In this document: piece by piece, positions 52,973 through 63,873 of the stretch
Layout of the letters: each line of letters starts with the position of its first letter
Numbering within the stretch: position 1 is the first letter of the stretch
Assembly (NCBI RefSeq): GCF_001981525.1
Contig: NZ_MPSB01000013.1
Span: 34,357-98,356 of the forward strand
Direction: 5' to 3'
DNA length: 64,000 bases
Source of the DNA: Sphingomonas jeddahensis
GTDB taxonomy: Bacteria; Pseudomonadota; Alphaproteobacteria; Sphingomonadales; Sphingomonadaceae
Position numbers and translations under genes: made by a program
Notes under the pieces: generated by a model
Told to the model about the DNA's origin: nothing
Seen by the model: the letters and a program-made list of their open reading frames with translations, nothing else
The model's database searches: none

Positions 52973-53251
52973 TCAGACGTTCAATCGCTGACGCATTTCC
53001 TTGCCTGGCTTGAAATAGGGCACCCGCTTGGCGGTGACTTCGACCACTTCGCCGGTGCGTGGGTTACGACCGGTGCGGGCATCGCGGGCACGAGTCGAGA
53101 AGGCGCCGAAGCCGCGCAGTTCGACTCGTCCGTTCTCCGCGAGCCGCCGCACGATCTCGTCGAAGAAGGTGGAGACGATCGCCTCAACCTCACGCGCAGA
53201 CAATTCGGGATTCTGTTCCGCCAGATGTTGAACAAGCTCCGATCGGATCAT
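52973..53251 (-). CDS. ihfB: Integration host factor subunit beta
   Basis: 92 residues of the HU/IHF fold: [83 protein letters not shown]. The DNA-intercalating arm and NPRTGE are intact. The start ATG at 53251 has GGAG upstream and the usual IHF-beta length; GTG at 53275 would add 8 residues. It lies downstream of rpsA, the common arrangement. Confidence 0.94.
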   Translation of the reverse strand: MIRSELVQHLAEQNPELSAREVEAIVSTFFDEIVRRLAENGRVELRGFGAFSTRARDARTGRNPRTGEVVEVTAKRVPYFKPGKEMRQRLNV

Positions 53252-53369
53252 TTGCTCCAGCCCTTGATCTGCCACCGCGACGGCAACGCACGTTCACCTT
53301 AATACAGGTAAATCCAACGGGAAACAGGAGCGACACGCCTGATAACGACGCAATGACTCCCTGTGCCGC

Positions 53370-53407
53370 AAAAAAAAGAGGGCGGAGTGACATTTGCCAC
53401 CCCGCCC
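53370..53407 (-). terminator. Rho-independent terminator of rpsA
   Basis: On the minus strand the stem GGGCGGGGTG/CACTCCGCCC (one G-U pair) is followed by TCTTTTTTTT, about 28 bp after the rpsA stop. This is the clearest intrinsic terminator in the window. Confidence 0.88.
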
Positions 53408-53435
53408 CGGTGCAATCGACCGCCTGGCGGCAGTC

Positions 53436-55151
<1,716 letters not shown>

Positions 55152-55287
55152 AAAGTCTAGTGTCCTAATCAGTTCGTTTCCGGCCAAGCGGTTGGTTCCG
55201 CTGGTCTTGGCCATCACCGCCGCGCCGGCCTCATACCGGTGCGGCATCCATGTGAGAGGAGAGGGAGGCCAAGCCGCAGCAAATGCG

Positions 55288-55318
55288 AAAAGGGCGCGAG
55301 AGGATCACCTTTCGCGCC
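55288..55318 (-). terminator. Hairpin terminator after cmk
   Basis: On the minus strand GGCGCGAAAGG/CCTCTCGCGCC with a TGAT loop is followed by CTTTT. It lies about 80 bp after the cmk stop and before rpsA, and could attenuate read-through into rpsA. Confidence 0.65.
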
Positions 55319-55398
55319 ACGCCTCCACGAGCCCCAGCCCGCCGGACGGCGCGCCATACTGCAAACCGCCCACGGGAGCAAGGTTGACAAAGAGCGCG

Positions 55399-56028
55399 TT
55401 AAGGCCGCGTACCGCGCCGCGCCTCCACCAGTGCTATCGCTTTCTCCACCGACGCCTCGATCGACAGAAAGCTCGTATCAAGCAGCGCGGCGTCGATTGC
55501 CGGCACCAGTGGCGCTGTCGAGCGCGAACTATCGCGCTGGTCGCGCGACCTGATATCGGCGAGCACCTGGTCGAAAGTCGTGGTCGCGCCGCGGCCTTGC
55601 AGTTCGGCATGGCGGCGGCGGGCGCGGATCGTGGGGGTCGCGCGCACGAACAGCTTGGCGTCGGCGCCGGGCGCAATCACCGTGCCGATGTCGCGTCCGT
55701 CGAGCACCGCGCCGCCTTCCTGATGGGCAAACCTCTTTTGCCGCTGGAACAGCGCAGCGCGAACCAGCGGATGCGCCGAGACGATCGAGGCAAGCTTGCC
55801 GATCTCGTCATCGCGCAGCACCGGGTCGGCGAGAGTCAGCTCGTCGAAGTCGGACGCCGCCACCGCATCCGCCTCGCGTGTCGGATCGAGATCCAGCCGC
55901 TTCACCGTGGCGGCCACCGCGCGGTACAGCAACCCGGTGTCGAGGTGCGGTAAGTTGTAGTGGCGCGCCAACGCCTTGGCGATCGTGCCCTTGCCCGATG
56001 CGGCGGGTCCGTCGACCGCGATGATCAT
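55399..56028 (-). CDS. cmk: Cytidylate kinase
   Basis: 209 residues. Phosphorylates CMP and dCMP. P-loop DGPAASGKGTIAKALA at the N-terminus, HLDTGLLYRAVA, the GRDIGTVIAPGADAKLFVRA signature and RRRHAELQGRG lid region are all present. The gene overlaps the upstream hydrolase by 4 nt (ATGA). It lies between aroA and rpsA, the usual order in proteobacteria. Confidence 0.96.
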   Translation of the reverse strand: MIIAVDGPAASGKGTIAKALARHYNLPHLDTGLLYRAVAATVKRLDLDPTREADAVAASDFDELTLADPVLRDDEIGKLASIVSAHPLVRAALFQRQKRFAHQEGGAVLDGRDIGTVIAPGADAKLFVRATPTIRARRRHAELQGRGATTTFDQVLADIRSRDQRDSSRSTAPLVPAIDAALLDTSFLSIEASVEKAIALVEARRGTRP

Positions 56029-57002
56029 GCGATGGCATCCTGTCGCGCCAGCCAGGCACGCAGCAGCGCCACCGTGTCGGCCGGACGATCGTTGAACAAT
56101 CCGTGTGCCGCGCCGGGGATCACCGCGAATTCGGCGCCGGGCACGCGCGCGGCAAAGGCGGCGGTGGTGACAGGCCGTGCCTCGTCATATTGGCCACAAA
56201 GGAACAAACTACGCTTTCCTTCCAGCTTGGCGAGCAACGGCTCGCCTTCATAATCCCTGAGCGTGCCGGTGGAGACGAACTCGCTCGCCCCCCACATCGC
56301 CCGATACAGGTCCGGATTGAAGCCCCGGCCGCGCCCGCGATAGGCGCTAACGTCCGCCGCCACCGGCTCGCGCCGGTTGAAGGCTGCGTAGAACGCTTGA
56401 GTCGGCCGGTCACAACTGGGCGGCGGTGAGGGCAGGGTGAGCGCGCCGCACCGCTGGAGCTCGCTCCTGATCGCCGGCGGCAACTGGTCGATCAGCGCTG
56501 CGGCATCGGCGAGCCAGCTCTTGGTCGAGATCAGCGGGCTCGCCAGCGCCAATCCGCGCAATGCCGCGGGGCGACGCGCACCATATTCGAGCGCGACCGT
56601 CCCGCCCCAGCTTGCACCCAGCACATGCCACTGGTTGATATTCAGCGCTGTGCGTATCGCCTCCAGCTCATCGACGAACCGTTCGACACACCAGTTGGCG
56701 GGATCGTTCGGTCGATCCGACCGGCCCGAGTCAAGCTGGTCGTAGAGGATCACCGCACGCTCGTTGGCGAGCGGCAGGGCCTCGAGGAAGGCGACGTGCG
56801 TGCCGCCCGGCCCACCATGGATCATCACGATCGGCGCGCGTCCGCTGGCGAGATCGCCATCGACACGCACGTAGATTTGGCCACCTTGGACCGGGACCAT
56901 CAGCTCTCGCGTCGGCCGATCAAGGTCGCGGGCGAGCGCCGGTGCCGCGACCAACCCGGCCGCCATGCCGGTGATCAGGGATCGGCGGTCGATCAGCCCC
57001 AA
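56025..57002 (-). CDS. Exported alpha/beta hydrolase (proline iminopeptidase family)
   Basis: 325 residues. The Tat-like start IDRRSLITGMAAGLVAAPALA suggests export. The hydrolase motifs are the oxyanion segment MIHGGPGGTHVAF, the nucleophile elbow GASWGG, DQLDSGRSDRP, and the catalytic His in GAAHGLFNDRP. HGGPGG is typical of proline iminopeptidases (peptidase S33). It is inserted between aroA and cmk, overlapping aroA by 10 nt, not a usual member of this operon. Substrate uncertain. Confidence 0.87.
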   Translation of the reverse strand: MGLIDRRSLITGMAAGLVAAPALARDLDRPTRELMVPVQGGQIYVRVDGDLASGRAPIVMIHGGPGGTHVAFLEALPLANERAVILYDQLDSGRSDRPNDPANWCVERFVDELEAIRTALNINQWHVLGASWGGTVALEYGARRPAALRGLALASPLISTKSWLADAAALIDQLPPAIRSELQRCGALTLPSPPPSCDRPTQAFYAAFNRREPVAADVSAYRGRGRGFNPDLYRAMWGASEFVSTGTLRDYEGEPLLAKLEGKRSLFLCGQYDEARPVTTAAFAARVPGAEFAVIPGAAHGLFNDRPADTVALLRAWLARQDAIA

Positions 57003-58333
57003 GTCACGCTCCCGCCGAGATCGGCCAGCAGGTCGAAAAAGGTCGGGAAGCTCGTCGCCACGGGACTCGCATCGTCGATCGCGATCGGATTGGCGGCGTG
57101 CAGGCCGGCGACCACCATACCCATCGCGATGCGGTGGTCGAGGCTCGACGCGACCGTCGCGCCACCTGGGATAGGGTCGCCGCCCGTGCCGTCAATCGAC
57201 AGGCCGTCCTCATGCTCGATCGTCACGACGCCGTTGGCTTCGAGCGCCGCCTTCATCACCGCGATCCGATCCGATTCCTTGACCCGCAGTTCGTCGGCGC
57301 CGCGCGCCACCGTGCGACCTTGCGCAAAGGCGGCGGCGACGAACAGCGCCGGATATTCGTCGATCATCGACGGGGCGAGATCGTGCGGCACTTCGATTCC
57401 CGACAAGGCCGCATGGCGAACGCGCAGATCGGCAACCGGCTCGCCGCCCACAGTGCGAGGATCCAGTTCCTCGATATCCGCACCCATCAGCCGCAGCGCA
57501 GTGACCAGCCCGGCGCGCGTGGAGTTCAGGCCCACATTCTCGATCACCACGTCGCTGCCGGGCACAATCGTCGCGGCAACCATCCAGAAGGCGGCGGATG
57601 AGGGATCGCCCGGTACGACGATCGTCTGCGGCTTCAGCTCCGCCTCGCCGGTGATCGAGATGATCCGCCCGCGCGCGCCCGGCTCGACAGTGATGGTCGC
57701 GCCGAAGCCGGCCAGCATCCGCTCGCTGTGATCGCGCGTCGCCACCGGCTCGATCACGCGCGTGATGCCGGGCGTGTTGAGGCCAGCGAGCAGCACGGCC
57801 GACTTCACCTGTGCGGAGGTGACCGGCAGTTCATATTCGATCGGGACGGCGGGGCAGAGGCCGCGCACCATCAGCGGCAGGCGACCGCCCGGCGAAGCGG
57901 TGATGTCGGCGCCCATGGCCGACAACGGATCGATGACCCGCTTCATCGGGCGTCCCGACAGGGACGCATCGCCGGTGAAGGTGGCAGTGATTGGGTGGCT
58001 GGCAACCAGGCCCATCAACAACCGCGTCGAGGTGCCCGAATTCCCCATATCCAGCGCGGCTTGCGGCTGCAGCAGCCCGCCGACGCCCACGCCATTGATG
58101 CGCCAGATCGCGTCGCCACCGCGCTCGATCGTCGCGCCCATCGCCCGCATCGCGGCGGCGGTGGCGAGCACATCCTCGCCCTCCAGCAGCCCCTCGACGC
58201 GACTCTCTCCCACCGCCAGCGCGGACAGCATCAATGATCGATGGCTGATCGACTTGTCGCCGGGAACGCGGATACGGCCGGCCAGACGCTGCGCGGCATG
58301 GACGGTGACGGGGCGGGGTTCGGGATGCGCCAT
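56993..58333 (-). CDS. aroA: 3-phosphoshikimate 1-carboxyvinyltransferase (EPSP synthase)
   Basis: 446 residues. Sixth step of the shikimate pathway. The substrate-binding segments RVPGDKSISHRSLMLSALA, GNSGTSTRLLMG, LPVTSAQVKSAVLLAGL, IDEYPALFVAAAFA and ADELRVKESDRIAVM are in order. Its N-terminus carries the Lys and Ser of phosphoenolpyruvate binding. The motif LMGLVASHP, with Ala where class I has Pro, suggests a class II-type glyphosate-tolerant enzyme, an inference. Divergent from the TIGR02300 gene. Confidence 0.96.
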   Translation of the reverse strand: MAHPEPRPVTVHAAQRLAGRIRVPGDKSISHRSLMLSALAVGESRVEGLLEGEDVLATAAAMRAMGATIERGGDAIWRINGVGVGGLLQPQAALDMGNSGTSTRLLMGLVASHPITATFTGDASLSGRPMKRVIDPLSAMGADITASPGGRLPLMVRGLCPAVPIEYELPVTSAQVKSAVLLAGLNTPGITRVIEPVATRDHSERMLAGFGATITVEPGARGRIISITGEAELKPQTIVVPGDPSSAAFWMVAATIVPGSDVVIENVGLNSTRAGLVTALRLMGADIEELDPRTVGGEPVADLRVRHAALSGIEVPHDLAPSMIDEYPALFVAAAFAQGRTVARGADELRVKESDRIAVMKAALEANGVVTIEHEDGLSIDGTGGDPIPGGATVASSLDHRIAMGMVVAGLHAANPIAIDDASPVATSFPTFFDLLADLGGSVTWG

Positions 58334-58433
58334 TGCGGGCGGCGCCTTGCCAGCGGGGTTGCACTATGGCAAGGCGCCCGCCACTTCACGGGGCACACCC
58401 GTAGAACCAATCTTCCGAAAGGCACGACACGGC

Positions 58434-58757
58434 ATGATCAAGCCGGAATGGGGCACGAAGCGGACGTGCCCGAAATGCGCGACGCGTTTTTATGACCTGC
58501 AGAAGGACGAGCCCGTCACCTGCATCGAGTGCGGATATGCCTGGGAGCCGGAGCCGATTCTGAAATCCAAGCAGCCAATGCCGTTCGAGGCAGCCAAGAC
58601 GGAGAAGGCAGCGCCTGACAGCGATCTGGCTGGCGATGACGATACCGATCTGGTCGCGGACGAGGATGAAGAGCCCAACGCGGACGATGAGGTCGATCTG
58701 GGCGGCGACGACGACCTTGGCGTTGAAGCGACCAGCGACGACGACGAAAATAATTGA
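58434..58757 (+). CDS. TIGR02300 family protein (zinc-ribbon-like, acidic tail)
   Basis: 107 residues. MIKPEWGTKRTCPKCATRFYDLQKDEPVTCIECGYAWEPE carries two CxxC pairs, a likely zinc ribbon, and the family FYDL motif. The C-terminal half is very acidic (runs of Asp/Glu). This small family is alphaproteobacterial and always has this form; function unknown. Upstream of tRNA-Ala as usual in sphingomonads. Confidence 0.92.
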   Translation: MIKPEWGTKRTCPKCATRFYDLQKDEPVTCIECGYAWEPEPILKSKQPMPFEAAKTEKAAPDSDLAGDDDTDLVADEDEEPNADDEVDLGGDDDLGVEATSDDDENN

Positions 58758-58765
58758 TTGAAAAT

Positions 58766-58792
58766 GGCAGGCGGCCCAAAAGGCCGCTTGCC
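58766..58792 (+). terminator. Hairpin after the TIGR02300 gene
   Basis: The stem GGCAGGCGGCC/GGCCGCTTGCC with a short A-rich loop lies 9 bp after the stop. No T-run follows. A second hairpin (AAGCGCCC/GGGCGCCTT) is at 58800-58823. Confidence 0.5.
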
Positions 58793-58834
58793 AACCCAGA
58801 AGCGCCCCGTTAGTGGGCGCCTTCCCAACGGAAT

Positions 58835-58910
58835 GGGGCCGTAGCTCAGCTGGGAGAGCGTCGCAATGGCATTGCGAAGGTCAGGGGTTCGATCCCCCTC
58901 GGCTCCACCA
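58835..58910 (+). tRNA. tRNA-Ala (anticodon GGC)
   Basis: Acceptor GGGGCCG/CGGCTCC with the G3-U70 alanine identity pair, anticodon stem TCGCA/TGCGA with loop ATGGCAT, T arm GGGGTTCGATCCCC, discriminator A and encoded CCA. Confidence 0.95.
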
Positions 58911-59187
58911 TTCCTCAAAGGTTCGGCACCGTTAGCTCGCCCGCGATCGGAGCGATTTTTCCCTTGATGCTCAGGTGCGCGCAGACCCGTGTGAGCGCAG
59001 CTGACGGCAATACATATCCTTACAGGCCGCGGCGCCGACGATCCCGGCACTTCCAACAACGAACTCTGATCCGGTCTGCTCCTGCAAATGACTGGCTCTA
59101 GCGCTTGGATGTACGAGACCTGCCCCACGAGCTGGCTCTAAAGCATCCAGCAGAAAGCGGGTTCATCAAGTCCGGCCGGTCCCGCAT

Positions 59188-60180
59188 TTAGCCGCCGCGC
59201 TGAACCAAGTCGGCCGCCGCAAAGCGTTGAAGCTCGGCGAACTCCCGCCCCGCCGCGGGTTTGGCGCGCGCGGCAAGATCGCGCAGGAACGACAGAATGG
59301 CGTCGGCACTCGGCGCCATCTTGGTGGCGAGCGACCGTTCGACCGGATCCTTGTACCCCAGCAAGGTCGCAGCCTCGTGGCGCAGTTCCAGGATGCGCGC
59401 GATCCGCTCGCTATTGTCGAACTTGCCGGCATCGGACCCCTGATCGGAGGCGCGGGTGGTCGATGCCTCGTAAACCCGGAACCGTAGTTGCCGGTTTTCG
59501 GCGAAGTTCATGATCGCGCTGGTGCTGGGCGCCTGAAGCATGACGACCCAACCGTCCAGGTCACGTTGACGCGCGGCTTCGGCGAACATCGCCTTGTCCG
59601 GTTCGGCCACGCCGGCGAGCAAGGCTTCATCGGTGATGTGTTCAAACCAATGATCGGTTGCATCGAGCAGCGCGCTGGAAAAGGCGTTGCTGAGCGACGA
59701 CAGCTCCACCGAGATCGCGGCGAAGCGTTCGCGCGCCGCAAGTTCCAGCGCCACCCCGGCAAGCCGGAAATCGCGCAAGGCATGCTCCACGGCGACCCGA
59801 TCCGCGAGCGGCAGCTGCGGGAAATCCGGTGAGGCTTCGACGCCGACGAAAAGACCCTAGAGCGCATGATTTTGGCGCGTCTTGATCGAGTTTTCCACAA
59901 TCAGCGCCTGGCCGGCGGCGTGCGCGGCGCGAAGTTCGGGATTGTCGGCAACGCCGTGAAGGTGGCTGACAGTGCTCCAGAGCGCGTCGATCGCCGTGTC
60001 CGCCCGCTCCAGCGGGAGCCAGGCAGATGCGAAGTCGGTCGGCGCGGCGGTCGTCAGATGGGTGACGACTTCCTCTTGCTCTGCGATGACTTGCGCCAGC
60101 GCGCCCTCGATCGCCGTCGGCGTGCAATCGCAAAATCGCGGTAGCGCCCTTGCGTCAGCGAGGACCGGAGCGTTCATCAT
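59188..60180 (-). pseudogene. prlC: Oligopeptidase A (M3 metallopeptidase) remnant: in-frame TAG and lost catalytic domain
   Basis: About 330 codons on the minus strand. Codons before the stop read TDFASAWLPLERADTAIDALWSTVSHLHGVADN and RQNHAL, then TAG at 59857-59859, then in the same frame GLFVGVEASPDFPQLPLADRVAVEHALRDFRLAG, EHITDEALLAGV, TRASDQGSDAGKFDNS and SLATKMAPSADAILSFLRDLA. This is the N-terminal half of oligopeptidase A; the TAG probably replaced a Tyr codon. The frame ends at TAA 59188 without the HExxH zinc domain (the intact enzyme is about 680 residues). It is very likely non-functional. Confidence 0.85.
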
Positions 60181-60787
60181 GCCACTTCTTGCTTCTCGTC
60201 GTCTGGCCACCGGGCGGCCGCTTGCGGCAACGCCTGACACCTTGCCGCACGCTGCTGCGCAGCAGGGAGGAAGACCAGCCGAAGGTCGATCGCGTCAGTC
60301 TGTATGGCAGCATGACTGCAACGAAACTTTAACTGTTCATGACGCCATGAACAGGACTGATGCACGTTTCTCTCGGTTGATCCCGACCGGATGCGGCGGG
60401 GCAGCCTTGATACCAGAGTAGCTATGCTATGATGGGATTGAGCCAAATCGCAGTCGAGGAGGTCGGCGCCGAACGCAGGGGCTGGCGCAACCACGGCTCG
60501 GCAAGATGTTGACGTTCCCCTTTTTGTTTCCACCGCCTGGAGCCGGTGCTCCACCTGGAGCATCGCCTGCCTTGAAATTGAAAGGGTGTTTAGTGGAGTG
60601 AGGCATTGGTGGGGTGGGGGTGTCGCGGCATAGATGTGGTTCTTTTTACCCCTGCGATTGCGGCAAACCGATCAGCAGCAAAGCCTTGGCAAGTTAAAGA
60701 CCGTTAAAGATGTCCTTGACACCCGTTAAACCGAATGTCTAGCGTGGCGATAAGCGGCGAAAAGCCGCGCGAAATCGGGAGAGAGAC
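60181..60787. promoter_or_regulatory. Upstream region of the second TonB receptor; no gene seen
   Basis: About 600 bp without a supported gene. It contains the old promoter side of the peptidase pseudogene, a GGAGC/GCTCC hairpin near 60537, and three GTTAAA boxes near 60693, 60703 and 60725. TTGACA at 60716-60721 is a possible -35; the candidate -10 (CTAGCG, 17 bp away) is poor. A GGGAGAGAG ribosome site precedes the ATG at 60788. Confidence 0.5.
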
Positions 60788-63736
60788 ATGCGGCATCATT
60801 GGCTTACCACCGCTTCAGTAGGTGCGCTTGTCTCACTCGCATCGCCGATGCACGCAGACGCGCAGGAGGCGGCGACGGCAGCCGACACCCAGGCTGAAGC
60901 GCGCACGCCAGATCAGGTCCTCCAACCCGTAGAGGAGGCTCCCGAAACTGCAGCCTCCTCGTCGGCGGGCACTGCCGATCTTTCCGACATTATCGTCACT
61001 GGTTCGCGCGTGCTGCGCGATGGCGGAGCTTCGCCAACGCCGGTCACGGTGGTGGCCGCGGAGCAGTTGCAGCTCGCCGCGCCGGGCAACGTCGCCGATG
61101 GCCTTAACCAGCTCCCGGCCTTTCGTGGGTCGTCGCGTCCGCAGACGGCTGGCGCGATCAACCTTGCAACGAGCGGCGGCGGCGGTAACTTCCTCAATCT
61201 GCGCAATCTGGGCGTGCAGCGCACGCTGACGCTGCTCGATGGACGGCGCGCACCGCCGAGCGCGACGACGGGTGCCACGGACGTCAATCTGTTGCCGCAG
61301 CTGCTGATCCAGCGCGTCGACACCGTCACCGGCGGCGCCTCGGCCGCTTACGGTTCGGACGCGGTCGCCGGCGTCGTCAATTTCGTCCTCGATCGCAACC
61401 TGACCGGGCTGCGGACCGAGGTTCAAGCCGGCATCTCCACGCGCGGCGACGGCGGTTCGCAGAAGGTCGCGCTCGCCGGCGGCACGTCCTTCGCGGATGG
61501 CCGCGGCCACCTGCTGCTGAGCGGCGAATATGCCAACAGCGATCCGATCGAGCGCTACGAAGGCCGCGACTGGGCGTTGCTCGGTGCCGGCATCATCCCG
61601 AACACCGCCGGAGGCGCGACGCAGATCCGCGCCACGAACGTCAATCTCAACATCGCCGCCAACGGTGGTCGCATCGTCACCGTTCGCCGCCCGAACGGCA
61701 CCGCGATCGCCGGCGACCCGCTGACCAACTTCGAATTCGCCAACGCGGCAAGTGGCGGCGGGCTCGACCCGTTCGTTGCCGGCACCAACCGCTCCGCACA
61801 ATTTCAGCAGGGGGGTGACGGCGCGCGCCAGTCGACCAGCATCTCTGGCGGTCTCCAGCGCAGCAATTTCTTCGGCCGGGCAAGCTACGAGCTGGCCGAC
61901 AATGTGACCGTGTTCGCCGAGGGCATCTACGGTCGCTCGCGCTCGCGCTTCAAGATCCTGCCGTCATTCAACTACAACGCCACCGCTTATCAGATCTACA
62001 ACGGCAATCCGTTCATCCCCGCCGATCTCCAGCGCATCATAGATACGCGGAATAGCGATGCGGATACGACCAACGACATCGGCTCGTTCGCGGTCGGCCG
62101 GTTGAACAGCGATTTCCCGCCGATCACCGCGGACATCCTCACCCGCACCTGGCGAGGGCTCGGCGGGTTCGAGGCCACGTTCGGCGATTGGGAAGTCGGC
62201 GGCTACTTCTCGCACGCCGAAAGCCGCGTCCGGCAGGCCTACCATAACAACCCGATCTACTCGCGCGTCGCCGCCGCCGCCGATGTGGTGCGCGCTGCCG
62301 ACGGATCGATCACTTGCCGCGCACAGCCGGTTCCGCAGGGCCCCGTCGGCGTCGTGTCGCCACCGTGCGTGCCGCTCAACATCCTGGGCAGCGGCTCGCC
62401 ATCGCAAGCGGCGCTTGGTTACGTGCTGGGGACCAACGTCTCCGATCTCACCTACAAGCAGGATGTCGCGGCGATCAACATATCGGGCACGCCGTTCGCC
62501 ACCTGGGCGGGTGACGTCAGCATCGGTTTCGGTGCAGAGGCGCGGCAGGAATCCGCTGCGGTGACGGTCGATGCGCTGTCTACCGCCGTGCCCAATTTTA
62601 CCGGGGTTCGCGGGCTGAATGTCACCGGCGGCACCGGCAATTATCAGATCGGTAACGCCCAGCCGATCGCCGGGCGCAACACCGTGCGCGAGGCCTATGT
62701 CGAGGCCGCCGTGCCGTTGCTGAAGGAATCGGCGATCGGCCATGCCCTCGATATCAACGGTGCGGTCCGCTACGCCGATTATGATCGTGGCGGCGGCGTC
62801 ACGACGTGGAAGATCGGCGGGGTGTACGAACCGGTCGAGGGCGTTCGCCTCCGCGCTACCCGCTCGCGCGACATCCGCGCGGCGAACATCGGCGAATTGT
62901 TCGGCGTCGGCAGCCAGAACCAGGGCACCGTGATCCAGCCGAACGGAACGACGATCTCCTACATTAGCTACAGCGGCGGCAATCCCGATCTGGTGCCCGA
63001 AACGGCGGACACCTTCACCGCCGGCATCGCACTGCAACCGCGCGCGCTCCCCGGCTTCACCGCGACGGTGGATTACTACAATATCGAGATCGGGGGGGTC
63101 ATCGGCAGCCTCACCGCGCAGCAAACGTATGACCAATGCGCCGCCGGGTCCGCGCTGGCGTGCAGCAACGTCGTAGCGACGCCCACGCGCCTGACGATCT
63201 CCACCCGCCAGCTCAACCTCAACCGGTTGGAAACGCGCGGCGTGGACGTGGAGCTCGGCTGGCGCGGCGACGTCGCTGGTGGCCAGCTGTCGACCCGTCT
63301 GCTGCTCGGCTATCTCGACAAATATGTGCTGAGCGTGCCGGGTGCCGCGCCGATCGACTATACCGGCGAAGTTGGCCAGCTGAATGCCAACCCGAAATGG
63401 ACTGGCGTGTTCTCGGTGAACTATGACAACGGCCCGATCGGCCTGTTCGTGCAGGAACGCTATATCCACAAGGGCGTGTACAATTCGACGCTGGTGGAAG
63501 GCGTGACGGTGAACGACAATTCCGTCCCGGCGCGCTGGTATACCGACGCGACGATCCGCTTCACGCTGGAGGATAACGCGTCCAAACCACAGCTGTTTGT
63601 GACGGCGAACAATCTGTTCGACCGGGATCCGCCGATCGCACCATATGCATTGGGCACGATCTTTCGAGCGACCAATCCCCTTCTTTACGACGTAGTGGGA
63701 CGTTACGTCACGGCAGGGTTCCGTTTCCGCTTCTAG
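60788..63736 (+). CDS. TonB-dependent outer-membrane receptor
   Basis: 982 residues. Signal peptide (ending at about MHADAQE), an acidic Ala-rich segment, then the plug domain with IIVTGSRVLRDGG as its start, VADGLNQLPAFRGSS, FLNLRNLGVQRTLTLLDGRRAPPS and VDTVTGGASAAYGSDAVAGVVNFVLDRNLTG. A long barrel follows, with VRLRATRSRDIRAANIGELF and LFVTANNLFDRDPP, ending VTAGFRFRF. The AYGSDAVAGVVNF type plug is typical of the large sphingomonad receptors for carbohydrates or aromatics. The ligand is unknown. IS remnants begin right after the stop codon. Confidence 0.94.
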   Translation: MRHHWLTTASVGALVSLASPMHADAQEAATAADTQAEARTPDQVLQPVEEAPETAASSSAGTADLSDIIVTGSRVLRDGGASPTPVTVVAAEQLQLAAPGNVADGLNQLPAFRGSSRPQTAGAINLATSGGGGNFLNLRNLGVQRTLTLLDGRRAPPSATTGATDVNLLPQLLIQRVDTVTGGASAAYGSDAVAGVVNFVLDRNLTGLRTEVQAGISTRGDGGSQKVALAGGTSFADGRGHLLLSGEYANSDPIERYEGRDWALLGAGIIPNTAGGATQIRATNVNLNIAANGGRIVTVRRPNGTAIAGDPLTNFEFANAASGGGLDPFVAGTNRSAQFQQGGDGARQSTSISGGLQRSNFFGRASYELADNVTVFAEGIYGRSRSRFKILPSFNYNATAYQIYNGNPFIPADLQRIIDTRNSDADTTNDIGSFAVGRLNSDFPPITADILTRTWRGLGGFEATFGDWEVGGYFSHAESRVRQAYHNNPIYSRVAAAADVVRAADGSITCRAQPVPQGPVGVVSPPCVPLNILGSGSPSQAALGYVLGTNVSDLTYKQDVAAINISGTPFATWAGDVSIGFGAEARQESAAVTVDALSTAVPNFTGVRGLNVTGGTGNYQIGNAQPIAGRNTVREAYVEAAVPLLKESAIGHALDINGAVRYADYDRGGGVTTWKIGGVYEPVEGVRLRATRSRDIRAANIGELFGVGSQNQGTVIQPNGTTISYISYSGGNPDLVPETADTFTAGIALQPRALPGFTATVDYYNIEIGGVIGSLTAQQTYDQCAAGSALACSNVVATPTRLTISTRQLNLNRLETRGVDVELGWRGDVAGGQLSTRLLLGYLDKYVLSVPGAAPIDYTGEVGQLNANPKWTGVFSVNYDNGPIGLFVQERYIHKGVYNSTLVEGVTVNDNSVPARWYTDATIRFTLEDNASKPQLFVTANNLFDRDPPIAPYALGTIFRATNPLLYDVVGRYVTAGFRFRF

Positions 63737-63873
63737 GTTGGGAACGAATTTGATCCACTCGGCGGCCGCAGCAACAAGAGCAATGCCGGCGAAATAGTTG
63801 CAGGTGTGGCGGTCGTATCGGCTTGCGATGCGCCGCCAACTCTTCGTTCGGGAGAAGAGGCGCTGAGCGGTGC
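63737..63873 (-). pseudogene. IS5-family transposase, C-terminal remnant
   Basis: The minus-strand frame reads AQRLFSRTKSWRRIASRYDRHTCNYFAGIALVAAA, the C-terminal end of an IS5-type DDE transposase (conserved R-RIASRYD). The catalytic core is missing. The remnant abuts the TonB receptor stop codon on one side and the probable IS3 end on the other. Confidence 0.8.

Noticed and set aside
52715..53302. Plus-strand ORF with MVRTAGLEPARPYGQ
   Set aside because: Antisense translation of tRNA-Leu and of ihfB.
58490..59128. Minus-strand ORF containing GGAEGDRTPDLRNAIATLSQLSYGP
   Set aside because: This is the antisense of tRNA-Ala, a frequent spurious annotation, not a protein.
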